Positions 37,346 to 48,897 of a stretch of DNA of 64,000 bases are shown here, in pieces. Location of the stretch: contig CM059623.1 of NCBI GenBank assembly GCA_030435675.1, forward strand, positions 11,564,092-11,628,091, read 5' to 3'. The stretch is from Steinernema hermaphroditum (lineage: Eukaryota; Nematoda; Chromadorea; Rhabditida; Steinernematidae). The notes beneath the pieces were generated by a model. That model had not been told where the DNA came from. It ran no database searches and saw nothing but the letters and a program-made list of their open reading frames with translations. Within the stretch, counting starts at the first letter, position 1, and each line of letters opens with the position of its first letter. Position numbers and translations under genes: made by a program.

Positions 37346-40300
37346 GTAATAGCCTATGGTTACGAATTTCACGCCAAAAGCCAAAAAGACGAAAACAACT
37401 TCTTTCAAACAACTTTCACACCAACATGTCATTCTGAATTCGGGAAAATCACCTCAAGCTAATAGCTGTGGCACACGGAGCGGACCTGTCGACTGTGGCT
37501 ATTTTAAACATCACAGCGCAGACGTCTTCAAGTTGCGAGATATCACATTTCGCGCCCGCCGAATCGAAGACTTTGTTGTGCACACACTTGGCGCAAAGAT
37601 CTTCCCGTCGTCACAAGACGAAGGACAAGCCGCGGACGACAACTAGAAAGTGGCGTCGAAGAGAGTCAAAAGTGATAAAAAAAGACTGAAACATTTGTTT
37701 ACGCATTCATCTCGATCGGAATCGAATCGCCCGAAGTGCGACAAACACGTCTTTCAATTTGGAGACACGTAAGAGACACATCTTAGGCGAAAATTCGATT
37801 TTTCTGTCCTGGTCGACGTTTAAACAATTTGCGAATTCGATAACATGACGTCAATGGGGATCAGCGGCGGAGAGGGGGACTCAATTGGATAACGTTTATT
37901 TTGCGCAAAAAAGAACCGAAGAACAAAATAAATAGTTATCTTCAGGGAGACCCTCGAGAAATGGAGATGAGTAAGCGGATCCAGGGAGGAAAGGATCTCA
38001 AAAAGATCCACTGTGGACGCATCCGAGCAAAACACTTAAGGACCGTCGGTAGGGAGCCTGTTTTGAGAATTGTCCTGGTGGACGACCCGACCGAAAGACT
38101 GTTTGTCTTGTTCCAAGCACTAAAAATACACCTAAAGCTGTCTACACAGGACTTGAAACCTGTCTCATTCGGATGTCTTCTCTTGTATACATCCACTTGT
38201 ACTACATGGCCAACAAAAATGCAAGATGGTCAGAGAACCAGCCAAGTGGGCAAAGCAGTCATAAAAAGAAATGCACTAAACGAGAAATGAATTCTGGACT
38301 TAAGCAGCATGACAACAGACGCGATATTGAAGATGATTCAGATCCCGAAACTGCTCAAGTTGATATCTTTTCCGTAGCTGTTCCTATCAAACAGCATGCC
38401 AAGAAATCGTTTTGAGTTATGGTTCCAAAAATGTAGTTATGGTTACGACGTTAAGTGCCAATTTGCCTATTTAGAATCAACAATATCAAATTATTGCAAG
38501 GCCCGGATAGCCTCGTTAGTGCATGCTCAGATTTCCGATATTCCTCCTCCAGTATTTCGTCTTCTTCTCCACGAATTTGATAAAGAAACAAGCAACTAAC
38601 AACATAACAATCAGCATCGTTTGCAAGAACAAATGTAAGGACACGATCCCCTCCACTCGCGGTCATAAATATTCCGACCGAGTGCAAGTTGAACGGTGAA
38701 AAAAAGTAAAACAACGTTTCCTATCTCCAACTCAATCTATCATCGCTCGGTCCTCTCGCAGGCACTTCCGCCTTTGCCTCTCGTCTTCGCGAAAAACGAT
38801 CCGATAGGCGGCCTAACTGCCAGAAAACACTCGTCGTCTGCAGCCCCTCAACGACATCATAAAGATCGAAAGTTTCAAACGCAGCCCCGTACAAAGGTCC
38901 GATTTGTCACAACAAAGGGCGGCAGTGCGGACAAGACGGGAGCGAGCAATTGTCGATGAGTCGACGGCGGCGCGAGCGGTGAGTTTACTGCAAAAATGGA
39001 CGAAAAAATGGAAACATTTGGCAGGAGGGCGGCGTCGAGATGAATGGACGCACGACGAGCAGATCAACGAGCGCCGATGGTTGAATGTTTAGGCGGTGAG
39101 TCGACACGAGGCGGAATCACGTCGCGACCAGATGGCACTTCGCACTTGTTAGTATGCGCATTTATTGGCGCTAAGTAAACGAAAAACGAATTGGTCTTTC
39201 AGTGGTCACAGATGGATCACTTGAGGAACGGAAATGCACCCGTTCAGAGATAATTTTTTAGTGCTTTGGCTCTGAGAGGCGTTTGTGACGGCAGGCCGTG
39301 GAAAGTAGAATGACCAAAAGTGTTGATATGTCACCCGAAGGAGCTCTTAGCAGTTAATCACTTCACTTATCACCTAATTTTCTCTTGAAATGTTCGTGTA
39401 TGTTCATCAGCCAGCAAATGTTCAGCGAGTTCCATACGCAGTGAACAAGTGGGGTGACTTGACTATTTGAATAGCTAAGAGTGATGATGGGAATCAAGAG
39501 GAAATTGAAATATGAATCACCACAAAAATTAAGAAAGACAAGGATGTCGTTTGGTTACGGGTGCGGGAGAGGGTGACAAGACTGTAGATGTGGATTCCGA
39601 TTCAATATTAACTTGTAATATAGATGGTAACCCACCTTCTTCCTAATACTTTCCTGACATCTCTGTTCAGCCACCGTGTCACACATCCCTGTCTTCCCGT
39701 CAATTTGCAGGACATGATTGATGATTGAATGACACCTCTCTTTTTGTTTTTTTACATGTGAAATGATCTTTGCAAAAAAAAAAGACTTCTGACTGACTTT
39801 TAAATCTTATGTGTCTCTGTCAATATCAACCAGCATTATTCCTATTGTTCTTCGTTGATGCCCACTCAACATAACATTGAGTGCACTACATAAATAAAGA
39901 AAACGCAGGTAAGGACACTTGATCTAAATGTAAGAAATGTACCTATATCTAAAAAAACTAATCTGCATGAACGCTGCATTCTATTATTCTACCAATCGTC
40001 TGCTCCACCAAAACCAGACGAAAATCAGAGTGTGACTTTCTTCTTCTTTGTGCATATATCAGACGTTCTGCACGGCCTAAGCTGTTGATTCAGAAATAAA
40101 AATCGTGAAAAATCTTAGCCGCAGCTATCTTCGTTCCTAAGACTAAAAAGTAAACCGTCAAAACCAAATGACGTCATTTCGAGATAGTTCGGTTGTTCGG
40201 TTTCGGGTCCAGGTACTTTCTGGAGCCCGAACAAGTCTAATCATGTCTGACAGTCTTTCAGCGACACATCCATCCTTCATTCACTTTCATCCAAAATCAA

Positions 40301-43300
40301 ATCCATCTATGAAAAGTCCCAAGAGATCGAGCGTGTGTGATGAACTCCATCTTGGTGCCCTTTGTGATTGATCTCCTGTGGGAGATATGAAAACGATGCA
40401 CTTATTGAGAAACAAAACACATAAACAAGACGAAAAGTTCGAGAAAGCCGGAAGATGGTTATTCCGAGAAAGGGGGAACCCACGGCAATTAGCTCCGAAG
40501 GGAACGGAACCGGGCGGACGCCGAATTCTCTCGTCAATAGGTCCGTGCGGAAATTGGAATTGATTTTGGGCGCAAAAACAAAGTCGCCCGCGCTTCGGTT
40601 AGCAGCGAAAGTTGTCAATGGAGTGTCGGACAAAGGAAGAGTTGACGGAGCCTCTTGACGAAGGACGTCAGAGGTCGTCGCAGGAAGGAAATTGGGAGGG
40701 TGTGCGTGGATTTGCGTCGAAAAGGGAGTGGGTCGTCTCGAAAGCCATTCAATTTGCATGAGTGCGTTCGAAAGAATGTATGGGAAGATGGCTCCTGGCG
40801 CGGAAAGCTGCCAACGATGATGGAAGATTCCGTGACTGGCGGAATTAGTTCCACTCCGTTGAAGTCGGGGAAACGAAGTTATCGGTTTAGGTTTGCAACG
40901 GACTTATTGGAAAAAGTTGAAAACTCGCCGTGGGTCCGGATGTGCAGAGGGAGATGCCGACAATTGGATTTAGTTTTGGAAGTTGTAGATCTGCAAAAGT
41001 CGTTGAATTTCAAGATCCTCAAAAGCTAACGAAACGAGACCCACGGATATTCTTAGATCAGGAACTCCAGATCCGCGGATAAGGCTAAACCTTTTAGTCT
41101 TTGGATGCAATGCAACTTATCACCATTGATGCACGAATTAGACCTTCGGGGTGTACAGGAAAGGGAGTTCGGCGTCACATACTATTTCGTTCTGTATGAT
41201 CAGCTTACCTGAAATATTCGGACGACGCCAGGAACAGTCTTTGGATTTTAATAGGTCATGAACAAAGGCATACTTCTCTCCACAGCCTTCATATAGTCAC
41301 GCATGGATTGAAACAAGAAAAAACTGTTTCATTTTTGTCTCAGCTTTTGTTCAAAGCAACCTCTCTAATTGATTTGCGCCGATCGGGCTGAGTGGATATA
41401 ACTTATGCTCGAAGGTAGCTGCTTAACTGCCTGAAATCTAACCAAGGACCACGTAAATAAGAAGTGTATCCCAGTATCACGGCGATACTAATCCAATTTG
41501 TGCTTCATTTTCCTAAAAAAAGGCTGATATCGGATTTAATGATTTAGAGTGATATCTAATCCAATCTAATAAAAGCCGAGTTTCATCCCTCAGAATCGAT
41601 ACGAAAAATGCTGGTCCCCGTCTGGCCTGTCGACCATTTTCGAAGGTTGAATTTCGTTCCCTGAGCCAAAAAAAAAGAAGAGGGTTAATCTTCGTTGTGC
41701 ATCTCTCTCCCACCGATGCCAATGAAAATAGGTATGAGATCCTTAATTTGTGCCGGTTGCGGTACGGTAGCTCTCTCTAGCTTTCCGTAGCTCTTCGAAA
41801 GGCAAATCAAAACCTACGAAAGCCCTCGCCTCCGGCCGCTCCGATGACGGGAATTCAGCTCGTTTCACTGTCTCAAAGCCATGGGATTCAGCACTTCGCC
41901 ACTTCTAATCCCGCAAATACTAACATATGCGACTAGAGTGTGATAGTTGCTCTCTTTTGTCACGTTATAGATGTCTTGCTCAACGAAGTACCGCCGAATC
42001 CAGAGATAAAACTGGAAACTCGGCAACTCATCCCCAACGGGTCGGATAATAACAGCCACTATTTCATACTTTGAGTTTGATCGCCGCTAATGACGAAAAA
42101 GACGAAATTAAATTTGCCTTATTTCGACTTAAAGCAATCGCTGTATCCGCCCTAAAACACTAGTGTTCACCCCAAACCTGAACCGTTGGTCCCTAGGTTC
42201 ATTACAGGCCATGAATTAAGTGCATATGGAATACAATGGGTACTAGTGATATGTATGTATGGATACTTTCATCCGAATCGATGTGGCGGAAAGTTCGTCT
42301 AGTAAAACTGGGTGCATGCATAGTCCCACGCTTAACAATTCGTTCGCCGGGGACTTATTCATGACCCTCTGACGTAACACAACTCGCGCTTTCATGCGAA
42401 GAAGCAGTCCACCTCGTAAAGTGAAAAATACGTCCAATTTCACTTTTATGGAAAGCAAAAAGCTCAATCAAATGAGATCAAGAGATCACTCTAAAGGGTA
42501 GAAGGCCAAAGATCTATTGTAGAACAGATCTTTCGGAAATAACCCTTCACGAAACAACTCATTTGCCGCGTATTTCTCCAAAAAAACGCCTCACGACCCG
42601 AGGGAGTGGGTCTCCGCGCCGGGATCCCCATAATCACGTCCTGCTTACGTCATCGCACGACTTCCTCATTTCCAAAAAGAAGTTCTGACAGATTTGGGCA
42701 CGTCGTGCGTCCTCAAACGCCCCGAAAGAATGTGGTCGCTGATTGCCACGGCGATGACTTCGCCCCGCTGGAGCACGCCTAACCGCGTGAATAATTCGGC
42801 GTGTGAATCGAAGAAGCGGGCACCTACTGCCAAATGCATAATATCGGACGAGGCGAGGATTTGGGAGCCAAAAATAGACGACGAGGCGTGCACTCCGATG
42901 CCCAATGAGGAACTAATTATGTGTCGCGGCACGCTTTGGACATCACATCTATTCGCTTTTGATCTTCTCGGGGAGACCCCGGCGACACTGGAAGAGGTTT
43001 ATGAAGGAGGCCTTGAAATAGATGGCGCATTGCACGGGTCTTCGACTGGTTTGGAAGGAATTAAATATCCAATCTAATCAAAGGACCAAGAAACGTTCCC
43101 AAGTATCCCAGTTTGAGTGTGCTATAATCAAATTCAAATATTCAAGGCAATATATCCACAAATGCATGCGACAATAGTACCATTGGGTAGTACAACACTC
43201 TGGCCAAAAGCTCTTAGAGTGCGGATACAATGGGTGGAAGCGGCAGAAATGACGGTTGGAATATAGGGGACTTGCATAGAGAGATCAATGACGTCCATCA

Positions 43301-43440
43301 ATAAAGACATGATTTCGGCGTACAAGGGGTTGTCCGTGACGATCATCATCTGTGACGAACACCAAGGATGGAGAGAGGGACATCCAGGTTGAGCCAGGTG
43401 GACACATGTGGAACAGATTAGGATATTCATTGACTACTTG

Positions 43441-43607
43441 CCATCTATTTATAGCCACCTTTTAACGCATGATCGTTGTTTCTTGTTTCCAAGTGTCCGT
43501 CTGTTGTGGTGTTTATCTGATCTGCAGCTGTTCAACCCAACCCAAGCCTTCTCATTAATCACTCCTGTTTTGCCTTGACGTCCACGAAATGATCCAAATT
43601 TCCAACC
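43441..43607 (+). promoter_or_regulatory. Promoter of M13-like gene A, conserved with gene B
   Basis: The 165 bp upstream of the start codon match the segment upstream of gene B (46076-46250) almost throughout. Both contain CTATTTATAG (43445-43454), a good TATA box; a TTTATCTGATCTGCAGCTG block holding a GATA-type TTATCT site (43513-43518) and a CAGCTG E-box; and a common leader ending TTGACGTCCACGAA. A GATA site close to a TATA box is typical of intestinal genes in nematodes, so gut expression is a reasonable inference. Confidence 0.6.
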
Positions 43608-45556
43608 ATGCGGCTGATAGCTGGTCTCCTTCTAATATCGATCTCCCTAATACCGGCCTTAGAAGTTCCCCCTCTACTGGACCACAAATTCTCGAGTTCT
43701 ATCGACCCCTGCGATGACTTTCTCAACTTCACCTGTAATCGGAAAGATAACCACTGGTCCAGTCCCTTCTTGAAGGGCATGGACAAGGTTTTTGCGGCAA
43801 AATTGGACGTATTATTCAATAGCTCAACTGACCCAATTTTCGAGACGATTATCCCGGTAGGATCATGTGGAGTTTTAGAGGATGAACAGATTTTTAGTTG
43901 CTGTTGGAAGAGGTGCTGAAGGAACGTAGTTACAAGGAATTTCTTGGCCTCTTCCGGTGGAACACTGTCCGCGTCCTCTTGGAACCTCATAAAGGAGGAT
44001 ACCGTCTATACGTCCACCCGTTCGCCTACAGAAGTAAGGAGATTCGTTGACTCTGCGGCCATGTGCCCGACTCTTTAGATGAACGGTTCAATCTGTCGTC
44101 GAGTCCTCTCGGAACCCAAGGAATTGTGAAGGGATACGTAAAGGTGACGGGTCACAAAATCGAGACTGTTAATGTTCACAGGGCGCCGAAGACTCCGTAC
44201 TCCTACTATAAAGGTCCCTTCCAGAACATAGTTGACTTCGAAGAGCGCGGGCGACTAGTAGGAGACGCCGTGGCCAGTGGCCGTCAGCACTTTCCTAAGA
44301 TAGTCATAAACGGGACCAACATGGAAATCGACTTCAGGCAGCCATGTATGTCTTTCTTGTCCGCTATCTTTCTCGATAAGGCGTTCAGCTGAGTGGAGAA
44401 CCTACAAAGAATGCCCCGCGACGATACAAGGAATACTTGATGCCTACATCGAGACGCACAAGAACAAAACTATCGTTCTTGGGAACTCGAAGATTCTTCT
44501 TGATTTTGAAGTAGACCAAGTGGAACAGAGCGAGATGGAATTCACATTTGGAGTGGTTCACAATGCAACTTGTTTTAGCTATGCAGAGCATTGCAGGTCG
44601 AGAGAAAGCTGCTCTTGAATAGGATGAATGGTACTGCTCCGAAACTGATCGAATACGGTAGTCTACTAGAATACGGAATCGCTCTGGATAACAACCTGAT
44701 ATCCAAAAAAACTCGTCACGATTTCGAAAGAATTTTCCGCGCTGTCAAACAGGAGTTCCTTTCAACTGTCCAGGTAGAAGACAAAAAGAGTGTTTACCCA
44801 GAAGTATCTGTTAGAACACCACGTGGCTGGCTGAGGATTTAAAGAAGAGAATTTCGGACCATTTAAACAACGTTGTCATCGAGAAGCCGGAGTCCGCCAC
44901 CGAAGTCCGCACACTCATCACTGACATCCAGCGTGACTTCGTCGCCTTGAAGAATACGATAAGAACACCGTGGGTGGCCACGGTCTTTGATTTGAAATTC
45001 TGAATTCAGGGAGAACTGCAACGCAACCTGTCTTTCTCGTCTTTATGTGGACCTTGCCGCACAAGCCTATTCGAAACATATCAAATTGGAACACTACGGT
45101 GTTCGAGGCACTCTTCAAATAAGGAATGACTCAACTTTGGTACGTTCAACGCCGTCAAACACTTGAGAGATTGAACAGGTTGCCCCTCCGCAATATCTCT
45201 ATCTCACGGACGATTCGATCCCAGTGGCTCACAAATTCGGCCGCTTCGGTGTCGCCGTCGCTGGTCAACTCTTTCGCAGTGTCAAACCATTCCTTGTGAG
45301 TCCGTGTCTATGTGGAGATAGAAATCAGAACTCAATCTGTCAGGAACAGGACAGTCCAAAAAAGTTCGACGTGATGCAAATTGCGATCGGAGCTTTGACC
45401 AAAGACCTAGGACCTGGAGATGAGGACCTTAAGCGATTCTTCTACAGCGCAGCACTCAATATGTGTGAGTTCGATTGGCAGCCAGTAAAAGAATGGTTGT
45501 ACGCAATGGAAAAACTACCACAGCTCCAGAAGACCTTCCAGTGCAAATCAAGTTGA
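43608..45556 (+). CDS. Secreted M13 (neprilysin-like) pseudo-peptidase, copy A (535 aa)
   Basis: Nine exons: 43608-43856, 43898-44033, 44079-44345, 44389-44552, 44597-44773, 44815-44969, 45010-45139, 45179-45295, 45344-45556; total 1608 nt, all in phase. A signal peptide (MRLIAGLLLISISLIPALE) is followed by SIDPCDDFLNFTC, the usual start of the M13 N-domain. The C-terminus (FFYSAALNMC ... QLQKTFQC) matches the M13 end. The zinc-binding HExxH region reads KFGRFGVAVAGQLFRS, with no His-Glu-x-x-His, and most of the sequence that normally carries the third zinc ligand is missing, so it is shorter than the usual 700-750 residues. Predicted secreted and non-catalytic. An AATAAA signal lies near 45668. 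Copy B follows 0.7 kb downstream. Confidence 0.82.
44215..44432 (+). repeat. Gene-conversion tract shared with M13-like gene B
   Basis: These 218 bp, which include exon sequence and the whole 43-bp intron 44346-44388, read as identical to 46922-47139 in gene B, whereas the preceding exons of A and B differ at many positions. A second nearly identical tract spans about 44686-44866 and its intron. Identity of introns as well as exons points to conversion or very recent local exchange rather than selection on protein. Confidence 0.7.
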
Positions 45557-46075
45557 ATTGGCTGTAACATTGTCGTGACCGTGGGTCACCCGAGTTGAGC
45601 GCTTCTCGGGCATGTGTCTCCTTAGGACAGCTCTAATCATAATATTATTGTGTCAGATAGTAACTTGAATAAAGTAAAGTTTGCAATTTGACTGTTGAAT
45701 ACTAAACAGCTATGGCTGTAGGAACCTGATCATTACGCCGATCAGTATGGATAATGACGATTCTGCTTATGTTTGCATCTGGGCTAAGTTTCGAGCCGCG
45801 AATCGTCGTATAGTCGGAGTTAACGACCTTCAGCTTGTTGAGAATGCTGTGACAACAACGTGTCGGCTGCCAGGACCTTCACTGTGCCGTCGACGGTCAA
45901 AAACGATCAATCGAGCTGATCGATTTGGTTATACCGTGCCTCAACGACCTTCAGGTCATCTTTCCGTTTGCTCTAGGCCAGCTTCAACGCGTTTTATGAA
46001 TCCCAAGCCCGCACGTTCAGCCACATTCTGTGTCACTTCTTAGTTGAGCTGCCCATATACGGAACATATTAGGAT
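45557..46075. other. Spacer between M13-like genes A and B
   Basis: Contains the 3' untranslated region of gene A with an AATAAA near 45668. A plus-strand frame at 45747-46043 is open for 98 codons but has no recognisable domain. It shows repeated words (ACGACCTTCAG at 45823 and 45951), which suggests decayed repeat DNA rather than a gene. Confidence 0.4.
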
Positions 46076-46250
46076 ATTCACTCCTTCTTTGCCATCTATT
46101 TATAGCCATCTTTTAACGCATGATCGTTGTTCATTGTTTCCATGTGTCCCTCTCTTGTTTATCTGATCTGCAGCTGTTCAACCCAGCACCTTCTCATTAA
46201 TCACTCCTGTTTTGCCTTGACGTCCACGAAAAGGATCCAGTTCTCCATCC
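46076..46250 (+). promoter_or_regulatory. Promoter of M13-like gene B
   Basis: Duplicate of the gene A promoter: CTATTTATAG at 46096-46105, a GATA-type TTATCT at 46159-46164, the CAGCTG E-box and the same leader, with small indels. Conservation of these sites between the copies supports their being functional, although the duplication may be too young for this to be strong evidence. Confidence 0.6.
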
Positions 46251-48292
46251 ATGCGTCTAACAGCTGGTCTCCTTCTAATATCGTTCTCCCTAATACCGGC
46301 CTTAGAAGTTCCCCCTCTACTGGACCACAAATTCTCGGCTTCTGTTGAACCGTGCGACGATTTTCTGGAGTTTGTCTGCAACCGAGAAGAAAACGATGAA
46401 TCACCTTTTCTCCGCGGAATGGGTACGATCTTCGATGAAGACTTGGAAGATTTACTAAGTATCTCGGGTGGCCCAATCTTTGAGGCGATTATGCCGGTAT
46501 AATCACATGGATGCATGACAAATTTAGATTCTCTTTTAGTTTCTGATGGAAGAGAAGCTCAAGGAAGTTGGCCGCAAAGAAGTTCTCGGAGACATAAAGA
46601 GAAAAATAGAGCACCGAATTGTCCTGGAGCCTCACGAAGAAGGCTATCGTCTGTACATCGACCCGCTCGCCTACACAAGTAAGACAAGTCTTCCATGCGA
46701 ACGTTGTATGAGCCTCTGTAGATCTTCGGTTCAATTTGTCGTCGACTCATCCCGTAATTCAAGGAATTGTGAACGGATACGTTAAGGTGACGGGTCACAA
46801 AATTGAGACTGTTAATGTCCGCAAAGCGAAGATGCTCACGCCGAACTCTTATCTCGAAAGCGCACAGGTAACTGGATTGTCCCTTCCATTGGCTCCGTCA
46901 TAATGAAGCGCCTTAATAAAATCCCTTCCAGAACATAGTTGACTTCGAAGAGCGCGGGCGACTAGTAGGAGACGCCGTGGCCAGTGGCCGTCAGCACTTT
47001 CCTAAGATAGTCATAAACGGGACCAACATGGAAATCGACTTCAGGCAGCCATGTATGTCTTTCTTGTCCGCTATCTTTCTCGATAAGGCGTTCAGCTGAG
47101 TGGAGAACCTACAAAGAATGCCCCGCGACGATACAAGGATTACTCGATGCCTACATCGAGACGCACAAGAACAAAACTATCGTTCTCGGGAACTCGAAGA
47201 TCCTTCTCGACTTCGATATAAAACAAGTAGAAGACAGCGAACGCAGATTGAAAACTAAACCAGTAGGATTGAACGCTAATTTTTTTTCTTCGTACAGATA
47301 ATTGCAGGCCAGGAGAAGGGCAATCTTGAAGAGTTGGTACAGTGCTGCCCCGAATGTCGGCTATCTTAGTCTACTAGAATATGGAATCGCTTTGGATAAC
47401 AACCTGATATCCAAAAAAACTCGTCACGATTTCGAAAGAATTTTCCGCGCTGTCAAACAGGAGTTCCTTTCAACTGTCCAGGTAGAAGACAAAAAGAGTG
47501 TTTACCCAGAAGTATCTGTTAGAACACCACGTGGCTGGCTGAGGATTTAAAGAAGAGAATTTCGGACCATTTAAACAGCGTGGTCATCGAGAAGCCGGAG
47601 TCCGCCACTGAAGTCCGCACACTCATCGCTGACATGCAGCGTGACTTCGTTGCCTTGAAGAATACGATGCGAACACCGTGGGTGGCCACGGTCTTTGATT
47701 TGAAATTCTGAATTCAGGGAGAACTGCAACGCAACCTGTCTTTCTCGTCATTATATGGATCTTGCCGCACAAGCCTATTCGAAACATATCAAATTGGAAC
47801 ACTACGGTGTTCGAGGCACTCTTCAAATAAGGAATGACTCAACTTTGGTACGTTCAACGCCGCCAAACATCTGAGAGATTGAACAGGTTGCCCCTCCGCA
47901 ATATCTCTATCTCACGGACGATTCGATCCCAGTGGCTCACAAGTTCGGCCGCTTTGGTGTCGCCGTCGCTGATCAACTCTTTCGCAGTGTCAAACCATTC
48001 CTTGTGAGTTTGTGTCTAATTTGGACATAGAAATGAGAAGTCAATTTTTCAGGAAAAGGACAGTCCAAAAAAGTTCGACGCGATGCAAATTGCGATCGGA
48101 GCTTTGACCAACGACCTAGGACCTGGAGACGAGGACCTTAGGAAGTTCTTCTATAGCGCTGCACTCAATATGTGCCAGCTTGAAGATCCGAATACCTCAC
48201 TGGGTGCGATGAAGGCGCTTTCGCTGTTCCAAAGGACCTTCCAATGCAAATGCAAGATTAACCAACTCGGCTCGCCAGACACCTGTTTGTAA
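46251..48292 (+). CDS. Secreted M13 (neprilysin-like) pseudo-peptidase, copy B (544 aa)
   Basis: Ten exons: 46251-46496, 46540-46678, 46722-46867, 46932-47052, 47096-47262, 47308-47481, 47523-47677, 47718-47847, 47887-48003, 48053-48292; total 1635 nt in phase. Layout matches copy A: signal peptide, SVEPCDDFLEFVC, and a degenerate zinc site reading FGVAVADQLFRS. Exons 3 and 4 together (146+121 nt) equal the single 267-nt exon 3 of copy A, so the two genes differ by one intron. The C-terminus is longer than in A (ends GSPDTCL). Predicted secreted and non-catalytic; the presence of two intact copies suggests a retained role such as ligand binding, but this is inference. Confidence 0.82.
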
Positions 48293-48723
48293 CAATGTTG
48301 CACGAGGAAGTGACCACGCGGACATGGTGTCGATTTGTGTCGCTGATATGTACTACTATCGCTATCGCATAGAATTCATGTTCATATGGGGATATGGAAT
48401 GTGTGGGAAGAGACTAGAAATATAGGGTGGACCTTAGATAAATTGCAGCATGAAAAAATCAATGTAACTCAATGTGGTCTCCTTATAATACGCTCCTTTT
48501 ATATGCAAAATGAAGCTGCGAATAAGAAAATGAATATGAAAATAAGAAAATCAAAACAGATTGTCGCTAATGATCCATGCCCAAAAAAACATACATCCGA
48601 CTCGAACCCCTAGCCGCCGAAGGTCTGAATTCTGTTTTTTGCCTCCATGTAGCTTCTAGAGATGTTCAAAGTGACTTCAATATATCGCACCGCAACAAAC
48701 CGTTTTTGATATTCTTATTCGCT

Positions 48724-48897
48724 AGACTTCGCAATACTTTTACCTTCTTCTTCATCGGCTCATCGATCAACAACTGTCATGTGAACTACGAAATGGCAGA
48801 CAAGATGATCCAATCACTCCCCGAATTCCGAATGATATTCCAGTGCCAGCCGGGTCAAAAGATGTTCGAAAGGATGCCCCAACGTTGTCGCTTCTAA
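48724..48897 (+). pseudogene. M13-like C-terminal relic (third copy)
   Basis: The frame ending at 48897 reads FFFIGSSINNC, then KMIQSLPEFRMIFQCQPGQK and MFERMPQRCRF, stop. This is the C-terminal consensus of M13 proteins (FF-S-----C, then a LPEF---F-C block and a basic CRFW-like end), better preserved than in copies A and B. Exons for the rest of the protein were not found between 48293 and 48723. It is probably a truncated third copy, or the last exon of a gene otherwise lost. Confidence 0.6.

Larger units (their letters stand above)
17849..43440. other. Gene-poor region with GC-rich islands and dead mobile elements
   Basis: Over 25 kb in which I cannot support one intact protein gene. Open frames are short, often start at non-ATG codons, and overlap on both strands. 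GC-rich islands occur near 19.6-20.5, 26.4-26.9, 28.2-28.5, 31.9-32.3, 34.0-34.5, 40.4-41.0 and 42.6-43.1 kb. Supported contents, listed separately, are a palindromic MITE, a mariner relic and several repeat blocks. It could be an intergenic regulatory region or a long intron of a gene whose exons I fail to see. Confidence 0.5.

Noticed and set aside
40307..41029. Frames of 124-150 codons on both strands
   Set aside because: Mutually overlapping and low-complexity; they look like by-products of a GC-rich island.
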